A DNA stretch of 64,000 nt, taken from positions 18,910,501-18,974,500 of the forward strand of contig NC_090793.1 of NCBI RefSeq assembly GCF_040054535.1. The letters run 5' to 3'. Origin of the DNA: Antennarius striatus (taxonomy: Eukaryota > Chordata > Actinopteri > Lophiiformes > Antennariidae). The position numbers and the translations under genes are program-made. The notes under the pieces were generated by a model, which did no database searches, had not been told where the DNA came from, and was given only the letters and a program-made list of their open reading frames with translations. Shown piece by piece: positions 1-12,261 of the stretch; the first letter of the stretch is position 1; each line of letters starts with the position of its first letter.

Positions 1-46
1 GTGTGTGTGCTGTGTTTTTGTGTCTGTATTTGTTGTTTGCACGGTT
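1..46 (-). other. Start of 3'UTR of the lifeguard-family gene
   Basis: This is GT-rich sequence immediately beyond the minus-strand stop codon (TGA read at 49-47). The poly(A) site lies outside the window. Confidence 0.6.
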
Positions 47-3000
47 TCATCTCCTTCCCAGCAAACAGAGGAAGATGATGATGATGTCCATGTAGATCAT
101 GAGCGCAGCGTTGACGTATTCCTCTGGATCCAGACGGTGTTCAATCAAACCCATCAGCAGCTGGACGTCGACCATCAGGAACTGGTGTAAGATAATAAAT
201 AATCACTCAGATGATTCCCTAATCTGGGTTATTACGTAATAAAAATACAATTAGATTATTGATACAAACAGTTTGTTCTTTTTCAATGAGGGAACTGCAT
301 GATAACAACTATATCAGACTACAGAGAGAACCTGCAGCCCTCACACAGATCTTCAGACGTCTGATTACTGATTCAAGATTAGCAGGATGTGGGGAAAATG
401 AGATGCAAACAGCTTTCAACACGTTTTGTTCACAGATGTTTTCTTTTGACTGATGTGATCTCCTCCCAGATGGGTTCAGTGTGTTCACACTGTCGTCCCC
501 TCATCACACTCTTGTCGACACTGCTAATGGATGAGTGTGTGTGAGTGTGCATTTTGAGTTTAAAAGCAGCACCAGAAACAGCCTGTTCTCAGTAAAGCTT
601 AATGAAATGCAGGTTGACATATCAGTTTGGGGCAAAATATTTCAAACACAGTGTAGTTGGACATCTAACAGCTGTGTGACATTGATTAAAAAGAGTGTAA
701 TACGGGACCTTTAAATCTATAACTCTTAAATTGGGATCTTTTATTCTTTCTATCCTGCTTTTCCTTACCAGTGAAAACAGAAGGGCACCCAGACTTCCAT
801 AGGCGACTTGAGCAATGTAGGAGTAATAGAAGGTGCAGAAGATCCCGAACATGAGCAGGTCCACGACCAGAATCATCACAACTCCACTCAGAATAGTGAA
901 GTCAAAACGAGTCTGTGGACAGAACAGAAAATCAGCATGACTGTTTCTGGATGCAGCTGCTTTAAAATACATTTCATTATTGTAATTTTAATATATAATT
1001 ATATCTAATTCACATAAAAATATATTTATAAAATCATTAAAATATATTTTGTAATACAATGAAAGATTGGATACAGTCACTAGAGCTAAAAGAATCTCTT
1101 TTATTTTAAATTTACATATTTTTACTTTGCTTTTACATATTTTTATTCTTGTATTAGTTATTAATCTTTATTTTATAGTATGAAACAGAATATTTGGGAT
1201 TTACAGTGGAAGCATTTTAAATTGTAGCTCTTCAGACTGGTGCTCTGACCTGTACTGAGAATAAAATGATTGTGATTGTGATGGCCAGCGTCGTTCCCAT
1301 GGAGATGACCACAGCAGTGGTGTCATGGAAGGAGGCGACGGTTCCCACCATGTAGGACAAACTCAGAGTGACCACAACCTGCACACAAAACATTCAGCCT
1401 GTTAAACATCTGCAATATTAATTTTTAATGTAATTTTTAAAAATAATTTTTAATATTATGGAGGAACAACTCATTTTCAAACGTTTTGCTGCTTTGATTC
1501 AAAATTAAAATGTATCGGAATTGTCTATAAATAAGAATTCTGCTGTAACTAACAGTCGATGCAGAAAGACCCCGTAGAAGATTTAAGATCATCAACATCT
1601 CAGAAGGTTAAAGTCTGTATGTGAACATGATGTTAAAGCAAACTTAGAAACAATAATGAATGAACAAAACTGCTTTTAACCAAGGCCATCATTGCCTTTA
1701 ACACAATTCATTTAGATTAAAAACTAAATTCTAAAGAACTTTGGTTTCATTTTGTTTTCAGAAAACTATTTTTCATAAAACTACAGTCCACCTGCTTGAC
1801 TCAAATGTTAAATCTCTTTCTGCCCATTTCCTTTTACCTTCTGGACTGCTGAGCTATGACTCCTCTGTACTCAAAGCCCCTTCAGTCAGGCCTTCTAGTG
1901 TATTTTTATTCTGGCTGTCTACATCAGTATCTACTTATTCTAATGACCCAGCCCACTGGATGTCGGGCTTCCATGCTCGCGTGTTTGGGACCCACCAGCC
2001 CCACAATGTTCCAGGGGTGACGCCGACTGAAGGACTTGAAGCAGCTGAGTGCGGTGACGACGACGAGGAAGATGATGAAGGAGCTGATGTAGGCCCACAG
2101 GTTGTCGTACACCGCAGCTTTGACCACGCTGGAGAAGGTGAACACACACACCACGCTGAAGGTAAAGAGCAGCTGAAGAGTCAGAATGCTGAACACCTGT
2201 GTAAAAACACACAAACACCTGCATCAGCAACTCCTGCTTTATTATCATTTATTTTATTTGTGACTTTTTCCCTAAAACCTTCAGTATATATTTAATAAAT
2301 CATTAGATTATTACCCTTCCCAACTGATTTAACATCAGAAAACCGTGTGTTTTCATGTGCTTTGCCATGTCTGAACATGATCTGAGAATTGGGTGACATT
2401 TATTGTGACTCCCATCGATAGCAGGTTTACCAACACACAGCAAATAACAGGAGTGTGTAAAAAGCATTTAACCAGTGAATGTATCAATCAACATAGTTAT
2501 AAAATATAGGTAACAGCAGGATGACCAAAATGATTTTAACAAATGTTCATCCATGTGTTTTTATTTAGTCTTAAGATGAGATGAGACTTTTTTTTAAATT
2601 TTTATTGTTTTCAACTGTTCTTGAACTCACCTCAATGTCATGTGATAAACCTCCAGCTCAAATGATGGTTGTTGATTTGAGGTTATTTAAATTTATTGTA
2701 ATTTACGGTTTCCTAGAATTTGTATCATTTTCACAATTTGTGTAAAACATACCTATATTCTTTATTTCTCACCATCATGAATTGATTCTATAAAATAGCC
2801 AGTCTTCATTAATGCTTCCTTTTCATCTTAGTATTTTGCGATTCCTGGTATTCCTTTGATGATTTTTCTAATCCAGATTGCAAGAAAAAAAGACGATTGT
2901 ATTTAAACTTCAGGCTAAATATTTCTATCAAACATTTTATTTTGTCTTTTAGGAAACATACAGACGTTTGTGATCAGTGCTTCACAAACCTTTCTGACAA

Positions 3001-3286
3001 ACCCTCTCCTCACGGTTTTGTCATCAAAAGCTGAAGAAGCCCCGAGAGGAGTGGAGTCTGGTGGAGCCTCTGGATTTACGTTGCCAAAAGACTCATAGCT
3101 GGTGGCAGGCTGAGAGTCACTGGGGTCCACTTTAGGTGGAGGGTATGTTGCTGGGTCTGCTGGATAGGGTGGGGGTTCCTGCCCCTGGTAGGAGTACGGC
3201 GGAGGAGCTGAGGATGAGTCAAAACCAGGAGGAGGAGGAGCGTCCTGCGTCTCTTTGATTGTGAAGATTTCACCTGTTTCTGACAT
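47..3286 (-). CDS. Lifeguard/TMBIM-family seven-TM protein (TMBIM1/GRINA/FAIM2-like)
   Basis: Spliced minus-strand CDS of about 301 residues. Exons: 3286-2990, 2196-1996, 1378-1250, 912-769 and 181-47, all joining in phase 0 at GT/AG sites. The ATG at 3286 lies one base inside its exon, after a ctccag acceptor. The N-terminus (residues 1-95) is proline-rich with two PPPY motifs. The family boundary motif FDDKTVRRGFVRK ends exon 2. Seven hydrophobic segments follow, with family signatures RRHPWNIV, TRFDF and DVQLLMG (Asp262), then PEEYVNAAL. It ends FLCLLGRR-stop at 49-47, so the CDS is complete. Known of the family: these are Golgi, ER or endolysosomal membrane proteins that modulate calcium leak and cell death, and PPxY motifs recruit WW-domain Nedd4-type ligases. 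Which paralogue it is cannot be decided here; a TMBIM1-like type is my guess. Confidence 0.9.
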
Positions 3287-4621
3287 TCTGGAGAAATGTG
3301 CAAAAGACAGATCTGATGAGATACTTCCTGTTTCACCAGATTTGATGTACTTTATGAAAGCCTGGTTAACGTTGGTGTTTGAGCCCATCAGAACAACGTC
3401 AGCGGTTAGAGTCCATGAATGCAGATGGAATGATGCTGGAGTTGGTGCCATCAAAGCTTTTTTCACTTGAATATACACAAAAATGTAATATAAGGGGATA
3501 TATTCATTGATCTGTCACCTACTCATCTGTTCATTTGGGCATAAATCAAAAACTGAATTAAATCTGGATTGATTTGATTAAACAAATTGATTTATTACAA
3601 ATTTATATAACCTGTTGGTACCTATTGGTGTTTTGAGGATGCTTAACATTTTATCCTCTGGTTTTAAGGGAAAATATCTATTGTTATTATGTTTTATTAT
3701 TATTTTATTACATACAAACACATCAAGCTTGTGCTGAAGTGCTGCTTTAAGGTACACCTATTCTTTAAAAGGATGATTTATTTATACGAAATGAAATAAA
3801 TCTACATTTTTATTTCACGTTTCAGAACTGACTCCTGAAATCAAAGACTTTTGCAGGGGGGGGGGGTCAGAGGAATATGCAATCCACCTGACAGTGTTGT
3901 ATATCCATTGGTCAATCTCTGGTGAGTAAAGAACATCCTGTCTCTGTCTATTGGGTTTTTAAATTTTATGAAACACCGGTTGTTGTTTCAGCACCAACAG
4001 CCGCTCTGCTGGCTTGTTTCTCAAGAACTTCAGGAAGTAAAACTCGAACAGCGGGGCTTCTTCTCTTACACCAGCACAAAAAGTGCATAACCGTTCCTGT
4101 TTCATGTCAATTTCATTTCTAAAAAAGAAGTTTTAGATTCATTTATCCTCTGAAAGTCAGGATGCCCCATAATAAACCATTCATTTTAATCCATGTTCTG
4201 AGTTACGATGAGGCCTTTTTCCCTGAAGACACATATACAGTAGTTGTTACGTAGAGAGAAGCAAGAAAACTAAAAGTAATCCAGCCATCATTACTTTCCG
4301 TTGTTGTCAGTGTGAAAGGGAGTCTCTAAATGTTGTAGATATTCCTTAAATTACATTAACAACAGTTGTTTCTTCAAATAATCCCAGTTAGGTCTGTAAA
4401 ATATCCCTGAAACTAAAAGCTTTTTTTCATATGAAGAGAATTTTGTAGATACTAGTATATTATTTATATTGATATGGGTGAAAATGACCCTTTAATATCC
4501 TATTGCAGTTATTACCATGAGTATAGAAAGCACAGTGAAGTAAGCAGTAGGATAATATCTTTGCGACTTTAACACACAATAACTGAAGTTCTTCAACAGA
4601 GAATGAAGGGTTCACACTTAC

Positions 4622-4720
4622 TTGTTCTGCTGTCGTCTAGTGGAGCCTGGCGAGGGTCCGATGCCGAGAGAAGATCACAACCGAAGTGATTTATTCTGCC
4701 AACCTGATGTGATAGAGTCT
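4622..4720 (-). other. 5'UTR exon of the lifeguard-family gene
   Basis: On the minus strand a consensus donor (AACAA then GTAAGTG) occurs at 4622/4621. The coding exon at 3287 has an acceptor with only one base before its ATG, so an upstream non-coding exon is required. This is the only strong donor I see upstream. The distal limit near 4720 is a guess. Intron 1 (3288-4621) shows nothing else I recognise. Confidence 0.55.
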
Positions 4721-5384
4721 AACTTCCTGTCAGCTTGACGTGAAGGCACAAAAAAAGTCTTATGTGAGGGAACTCAAAACTTTGGAAATAGGAAACTCCG
4801 TTATTTCTTCACTTTGTGTGAGGCTGTCAGGATCCTCATGTGAACCGCTCCCAAAACACACCGTCACTTTTTGACTTGGCAGTAGAAAGTCAAAGCAGCA
4901 TAAAATGAAATTACTCATAATCTGATTTGGAATGGGAAACGTCGGTGTCAGCTGTTGCTAAGCAGACATTTTTAATGTTTGCTGGTCTGACTTTTCATAA
5001 ATTCAAACTTAAGATAAAAATAAATGCAAAGCCAGTCTATTTGTGATATCAGACTATTCAATAACACACATATGTACCTTTAATAAATCAGGTTTTACAT
5101 CTATCTTGTGTTTTGATATGAAAATTCCAAATTTATTCTTCAGTTTTGGAGCAGAGGTTATATATATATAAAAAAAAAAAAAGAGTCCACTCAGTTTCTG
5201 TTGTGAACAATAGACCCTACAAAGAAAAAGTTGAACAGATAAAGAAATATTTGTGCAATTTCTTGGTAATGTTGATGTGTTAAGCGCTAAATAAAACTTT
5301 AGTGTTTCTACTGCTTTGGGTCTGACTGAACAGCACAAACAACCACAAACCAAACAGCGACACTTCAAAACACAAACGTTCACA
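4721..5384. promoter_or_regulatory. Intergenic spacer and probable lifeguard-gene promoter
   Basis: About 650 bp lie between the lifeguard-gene 5' exon and the inferred 3' end of the ZNRF-like gene. Both genes run leftward. No ORF with coding character and no clear TATA box was seen. A short TA/A-rich tract sits near 5160-5185. Confidence 0.35.
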
Positions 5385-7777
5385 AAACATTTCTCACACA
5401 TATTTATTGTAAAAAATACATATAAAAACAATTTCTGAGACATACAAAAGATCGGAGCTTAGAAACAGTATATTGAAGAGACAAAGACCAAGCCATTTTT
5501 TTTTCTTGAATTGCAGTACATATTTACAATTTAATAAATAAATTCGATTTGTTTCTTTTTTTTTTATATATACCAGAGTAAAAGGCAGATTGTCCATATC
5601 TTGATGCAGGTACAGTTGTGGTGACTCTTTGAAAAAAACAAAACATTCTCATCAAATACTTTCGGCTACAAAGCACAGGGGTGGGGGGGGTCGATGCCCT
5701 CTGATTCAAAACCAAGGATTTCGGGAAATGTATACAAAAAAATACCATCCATGGTTGCAGAGGAGCGAGTTTAACACACACACACACAGAGCGTTTAGTT
5801 AGCGTTGGTAAAAACTGAGGTATTGCACCACACAGCTTAGAGTGGGGCAATTAAATGAAGGTATGATAGGGGTTTTTAGATTGTCTGTCATTTTCATCAA
5901 CAACCCAACCGCCACCCCCAAACACTCCCAAACACTCCCACGCTCACACACACAGCCCCTCCCAGTCAAAATCAGACAATATCATAACTTATCACCACAA
6001 CAAATGAACATCTAATAATCAATGCAGCTCGTCGTCCACGCTCCAACAAAATGCCCCCACCCCCACCCCAAAAGCACAAACAGACTTTTGGCAATATGTT
6101 TCTATTCAACAATACACACACAAAAAAAGAAACGTGCACAGGATTGACCTCTAGTGGTGGGACGCGTCATTACACCTTAGACTGCAGAACACCAGAGCCA
6201 GAACAGACAAGGGATTGGGTTTGGGGGGGGTTTGTGTACGAACTAGACCTCCACATTGATCTATGCTGCTCTCAAACACAGATTCAAACGCGTAGAAATC
6301 AGCTTCTGTTTTTCTGAATTCCTGTTTTTTGTTCTTTACCCCGGTTTGCCTGGATCTTGTTCGATCGGCACCAAGCAGCCTCTGCTCAGCAGCCGTGTTA
6401 CTGTGGTTCTACGTCAGTCACTAAAAAAAACAACAAACCACTATAAATACCTGCTTACACAAGAATCCCTTCACCAGGCAAAGGCAACCAACACACACAC
6501 ACACACACAAGGTAAAGGAAAGCCATTTAGGAATAGAAATGTTCACAATGTCATCGTATATCTAAAATCCTAACCAAAAAAAAAAATGGAGAGGGGGGTG
6601 TGTGTAGCTGGTTGTGTATTAATTAATTAACCATCAGCTGTTCGTAGCCTCCAGCGTTGGAAAGGGAGGCAAACGCCACATGGACCCAGAAATACACCCC
6701 CCCTCCCCTTCTCAATTTGGTATTCATATAGCCAGATGGCAAAAATCGTCTCCTGGGGGGGCGTGTGGTTCAAGAATTGACTCCAGAGGTGTTTGGGATT
6801 GAGGAGGGTTGAATACAGGATCAACTCCAGAGAGATTCTACTTAAAACCTAGCATTACTAAAAGGAAAATGAACCCGCTTGACCCAAGCAGACCTCTGGG
6901 CGATTTTACAGTAAACACACATAAAGCCACGCAAAAACACACTTTCAGTCAAGTTCAGGACATTTCTTGTCCTTGGTCGTCTCAGCAAACACTTGAATCC
7001 GCCTTAAAAAAAAGGACAAAAGCGCTCAAATTGAAGCCGACACCAACGCTGCTACGACCCTTCCCAGCCTCTAGCAGGTAGCAGCATGTTAACCACTCAG
7101 CTGACCTACTCAGAAAAACAAGTGCCCCCCCCCCAAAAAAAACAACAACTCCCCCCTGAAATGTTTACAGGTAATTGCAAAGAAAGAAAAAAAAAAGAAA
7201 ACACCCGGTAATGGGGAAACCCCGTTCACCAACACGCCGTCGACCTCCAGCTGGTTCAGAATCAAGAGGTGGAACGGGTCATACCCCCCCGGTGAGAGGT
7301 CGGTTCATTCGAGGTTTTACCCGAGGAAACGGAAAACAGTCGTTTAATGTATGACGATGAACAAAACGCTTTCTGCAAAAATACTGGAGAGAAGGATCAA
7401 ATCCATTCAGAAGGAGAAAAATACACTGGAGAGGATCCGTCACAGTTAAGAAATCTTTTGGGGTTGTTTTTTTAATTAATCCCGAAGTTCAAGATCTTTC
7501 TGGGGCAAAATTCCATCATTCTGGGATAATAATCTTTGTTTTCTTTCTTTCTTTTTTTTAAGTTCCACTGTTTGAAGCCAAGTCTGTAACATAGAAAGGG
7601 AACGTCCTCTCCTTGAAATGGCCAAGATAAAGTCCAGGTGAACTGATCCAAATAGAGTCGTTCGGCGGTGAAACTTCCAGGATCTTCCCCAACCGGATCA
7701 CCTGTTCCCCCCTCAAGTGGGCCTTTAGCTTAATCACGTTTATTTTGTTCGGGTGTTCTTGGATTCAGTGTAGTCTC
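5385..7777 (-). other. Long 3'UTR exon of the ZNRF-like gene
   Basis: The last coding exon continues past its stop to a consensus donor (CAG then GTATGT, 8884/8883). A matching acceptor (tcttccag) occurs at 7778, so the transcript probably splices into this block. The stop lies about 46 nt before that junction, just inside the usual limit for escaping nonsense-mediated decay. Long stretches are A- and C-rich, with (CA)n at about 6491-6509. A minus-strand AATAAA (read at 5408-5403) could end it. There is no plausible CDS inside. The exon limits are inferred. Confidence 0.5.
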
Positions 7778-8213
7778 CTGGAAGAGTAGAAAGACACAGA
7801 GGCCCTCAGTCAGAGCTGTGCTTCAAGCTGTGCTTGAAATCCAAATACTAGTTAATTTACAGTTCAACAATATAATTTGACAAATTAAATGACTCAATAT
7901 GGTTATATCACAACACATTCCATTGTATTTGATTACATGTCAGACTTCAACTATTCATCAACCACTCAGTCCTAATCTACAGAGATCAATCAGCAGCACT
8001 GTTCTCATCTCGTCTTTAATTTTTATCACAAAGGCTGAAAAAGAGCAGCAAAATAATTTAAGGAAAAAGTTAATAAAAGGTCACAGAAAAACTTGGATGT
8101 TTTCATAACCAAATGAATATTCACTTTTTGAAGGCAAATAATTCCAACTATTCACAGGTTCCAACTTCTCAAAATGTCGATAAGGAATTTTGATTGGATT
8201 CTTTTGAAGCGAC

Positions 8214-8269
8214 AGGTCAACAAAGAGTTTATTACACTTTGAGGTCAACAAAGAGTTTATTACACTTTG
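8214..8269. repeat. Perfect 28-bp tandem duplication
   Basis: The unit beginning aggtcaacaaagagtttatt occurs twice, at 8214-8241 and 8242-8269, without mismatch. It lies in the intron between the last coding exon and the 3'UTR exon of the ZNRF-like gene. Confidence 0.85.
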
Positions 8270-8927
8270 AGGTGAATCAGAAATCACGTATCCAGAATTC
8301 TCAAAAACGTTATCACAGGAGCCAGGAGGAGGAAAGAAAAAAAAGTAAGTATTTATTCGGTCTGTTTTATCAGACTACATTCTAATTATTGGATCCTTTT
8401 TTTCATGTAAATTATTGCTTTATGTCGATTCATTTTATTACAGTTTGTTTCTGATTAACTTTTAAAAAAAGTTTTTTGCAGTAACGATCTGGAAAAGATT
8501 TCCTGATTGCTTAAATTTTAGTGAGAATGCTCTGGGTGTATTTTTGTTTTCAGTGTCATTCGCTCCAGTAAAATTTAAACTGTAGGAATGTAGGCATAAC
8601 ATGATAATTCTTGGACTTTAGAAAAAAAAATTTCTGATATTTTATTGAATAAAAATAATAAACTGATATGACTGCAAATGAACCGACTCATTGTTCATCA
8701 TCACCAGAAACACTCCTGTGTCCCATTTTATCTCATGTCAACAGGGAACACGGCAGCGGTGAACGCTGGACTTCAGGTTCCACTTAAAAGTCCCTTAAAG
8801 GATGGATTTGAAGCAGGTCTGAAGACATGAAAGCCAAATGAATGTCCTGACATTTAAGGGGGGGGGGGTCTCCGTCTACATACCTGAGTCAGGTCGGTCG
8901 CTGTGCAGAAAACATGCGACTGATGAA

Positions 8928-11581
8928 TCAATCAAAAGGATGTTCAGGGCAGCAGGGTTTCACCTTGGACCAGGAATCAATGCAGCTACAGGAGAAAGAA
9001 CAGGGAAAAGACATGACATCACATTTGATTCGCTTATTTTAATACACTAGAACCTTTATGGTGGGTTTTATGCTTTAATCCAATAACTGACAATGTGAAA
9101 ACAAACTAAATATAGTTGCTACAGTTTTTTTTTAGTACATCTGAAAGTTCATGTGCTCAATAAGTGAAACAGGACAAAAAACAAGATGTGATCAGTTATG
9201 TGACCAATGTGACAAGTCAGTACTTGTAGTCTACAATTGATTTTTATGCAATGGTGCGTCTGGGGTCTCATGCTAAATTAAAATGATTATAAAATTACTG
9301 TTGCGTTACACAAAGATCAAAAGTTCTGGTCCAGTGTGTTTCAGACCGGAATATCAGTCATCAACAGGCTGAAACATGCAGAACTACTCGAGATCCTTTT
9401 TAAGTCATGACTATTTTTTTCCCAGACCTTTAACCCGCTTATAGAAGTCCTTGGTCGGTCACATAAAGCTTGTAAAATGTGATGATGTAACTTCTGAAGC
9501 TCTAGTTGGAAATATTCAGACCAAAAACAGAACAAATTTCCCCTCTCTTTCTCATCCAATATATCTTTTTTCTATATGGAAGTTCCTTAACACTAATTTT
9601 CAGATCATATTTAACATGATATATAATCCTGTACAGAACAATCTTTATTTCCTTATGCACCAAACCGCTTAGCCCCATTATCATATTTGTAACCCTAAAT
9701 ATAGCCAAATTAATTTTTTCTACCCCGTGCAGAAAAACAGTTTCAATCTCGATTGCAATCAATCGAATTTTCGCCCTTCTCTTTCTATTTGTACTCATCT
9801 GTACTCTGTTGTAATGCAAATACACCAACTGAACTTTGTTACCTCTTGTGGTAGACACAAAGGCAAGCCAGCCTGGCGATGGTCTCTCCCTGTGTCAGAT
9901 CCTCCAAACAGATGGAACACTCTCCGCTGTCTTTACTGAGAACATCCGCTGTACACACACACACATACACACACGCACACACAGGAAGCATTAGTTTCCA
10001 GCCGTACAACACAACAGTCATCTGCATGATTTCTATCACATGATACACACTGTTATAAGGTAGGGGCGGCGATGTGAGGCAGCTCAACAGGTGATCCTCA
10101 ATCCGCCCCCCTGGGAAGGGCTTGGAGCAGAAAGGACAGCGGATATCTGTGCGGCGCAAAGACACAACAGAGCTGAGATTAACATACTGTGACACAGCTG
10201 ACGTATAAATGATAGATGATGTGCGTATCGCAGCGAGCACACACGCTGAGTTTGGACATCTAGATTACACAGGCAGACTCAGCGAAACCAAAAAGAGCAG
10301 ACGGAAACACAATCAGGTCGTGTAAAGGTTGTACTGTATTCTGATTCCAGAGGTCGCGTGGATGATGTTACTAAAACTTGAACGACAGAAAATAGTGAGA
10401 GAATGGGACAGACGTTGTCCTATATCCCCTTTCTTTAGTTTAGAATTTGTTGCCAGGGGTGAGAGGGCAGATGGAGTCGTGACCCAGTTCCCTCCACATG
10501 CCAGAAGACTTGTCTGGGAAAATCCCACCACATTGTTGTCTTTTGATTCATCATCATATGACTGCCTTCACATCACTGACACAATTTCTGTGTGTCTGAC
10601 TATACCATATACCAAAAAAAAAAAAAAAAAAAAGCATTTTCACTTCCATAATGAAGTTGTGTTCCTACTTTGATGCTTATTTACAAAAACTTGGTTGGTT
10701 ACCTCTTGTATACTTCTCCAGTGACAGTCACTTATGACTTGTGGAAGCTTGTGTTTGACCGCTTTCAGTTTTGCTTCACACAATGGGCTCTCTGATGACT
10801 CTACTCACCGTGAAATCACGGGAGGAAAGATTATCTGTCCAGGAATGTAAATTCCACTAATAATCCATTGTAATTTCAGACTGGACATCTTGACAGAGCT
10901 GTTGTCTAATGTAATGTAGTCGAAACACATCCTTGTTTTCAGTGGAAAAAAATGTAAGATTCGTGCTTATTATGTTAAATCCGCTACTGTGTGGGTGAAA
11001 TAAAATTTAAAATACAAAGGAAACACTGCCGCGTTGTATGTCAGCGTCCGCTTACTGCCATGACGGTTGTTGACACGGTAAAGGCCGATCCAAGCCTCCG
11101 ACACTGGCCGCTGGTGTGAGCCCCGTACCCGGGCAGACCTGGCACCGACGCCGCGCGAGGACGAGTGTCGATTCCCGGGCAGCCGCTCGGAGAAAGTGCG
11201 TTGGGGCGTGCGGCCTGGCTCTTCTCCAGGCTGATGTTCCGCTACGGCGGGGGGATCTGGGCATACGTTACCGTCTTCTTCGGGCTTCCCCTCGCTGGTG
11301 TTATCGTCCGCCGGGGAGGCTTGGCTCATGCTGGCGGGGATGCTGTGGTGGTCAGCGGGGCTGCCGTCGGCGCTAGCCCCGTGCAGCCCCAGGTCCGAGT
11401 CGCTTCCCTCCTCCGACCGGCTCCGACTGGTCTCTGTGTCCTCGAAGCTCCCAGAGAAATCCACCATTAGGCTGGTGGGCCTGGTGAAGCGGGGTCTCCT
11501 GTAGGAATCCCGCTTTGTGTCATCTTTTCCGAAGGCAGGGGGAAGCGGGTCTTCCTGGAGGCGACTTGCTCTCGTCCCCAT
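8928..11581 (-). CDS. ZNRF1/2-like zinc-and-RING finger E3 ubiquitin ligase
   Basis: Spliced CDS, 261 residues. Exons: 11581-11056, 10146-10051, 9948-9843 and 8985-8928 (stop), with phases 1, 1 and 2 all joining. Residues 1-6 (MGTRAS) fit an N-myristoylation signal (Gly2, Ser6). Residues 7-175 are low-complexity, Ser/Pro/Arg-rich. A C2HC zinc finger follows (Cys179, Cys182, His194, Cys198), then DVLSKDSGEC and a RING (Cys218, Cys221, Cys236, Cys238, His241, Cys244, Trp248, Cys254/255) ending CPEHPFD. This order matches ZNRF1/ZNRF2, which act on endosomal, lysosomal and synaptic membranes as E3 ligases. It is unusual downstream of Trp248: SKVKPCC replaces the usual FEVNRSC, so it is probably a divergent paralogue. 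The last coding exon is only 58 nt. Confidence 0.9.
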
Positions 11582-12261
11582 CTCTAGCGAGCTAGCTAAC
11601 TGATTCAGCAGGCTAGCGAGCTGCTTCCTCAAGGCGAAACAACAAAGAATAACGGGACGCTTTTGTACTCCGAAACGACCTTTAATCTGTTGCTCTTTCA
11701 ACTTCAAGGAGCCTAAGGAACAAAAAGCTCGGTGTGGATGGAACAAGTAGAGCGGGTTACTCTGGCCTCAATCTGCGGTCCACATTTTCCCTTCGCTGGA
11801 GATGTTTCTGTTCTGACTGCTGCAGCGGAAATGAGGCGTTTCGCTTCCTCGTCTGAGCTATACACGAACAGTTACGGTAATACCACCCAACCTCAAAGGG
11901 TCCAAGAAATTCCGGTATCAATCAATACTATTCATTTACATGTTAATCTCCTTAATAAAGATTGTTTTTCTATGAGAAATTCTATTTCTGCTGCCTTCTC
12001 TTGAATTTAAATTCCATTATTGCGGAGTCGGGATTGATGTACCCGTTATTACGGTAAAAGTAAAGCACACAACAATACGGACCAATGAACGCACAGGGGC
12101 CGAGGTGGAAAGCAGCTGCGCCTATGACGACATTTACAGTAAGCAGTAGCCGCGGTAAGCTAGCTCGATAGACCCCAGAAATAGATGACAACACTTTAAA
12201 ACATCTTGCAGAAACAATAAATCCCACGGGAAACATCTTGTTTCGAGGCAGCGTTCCACTC
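11582..12261. promoter_or_regulatory. Shared bidirectional promoter region (ZNRF-like gene leftward, tep1 rightward)
   Basis: The ZNRF-like start codon (11581, minus) and the candidate tep1 start codon (12262, plus) are 680 bp apart and diverge. The region and adjoining ZNRF exon 1 are GC- and CpG-richer than the rest of the left half. A CCAAT sequence occurs near 12082. No TATA box was recognised. Transcription start sites are not determinable from sequence alone. Confidence 0.55.

Noticed and set aside
5385..7777. Short ORFs on both strands in this 2.4-kb stretch
   Set aside because: Low-complexity and without splice-site support; best read as a 3'UTR.
11165..11504. Several plus-strand ORFs of 68-101 codons
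   Set aside because: They lie opposite ZNRF-like exon 1 and reflect its GC-rich codons; composition is not protein-like.
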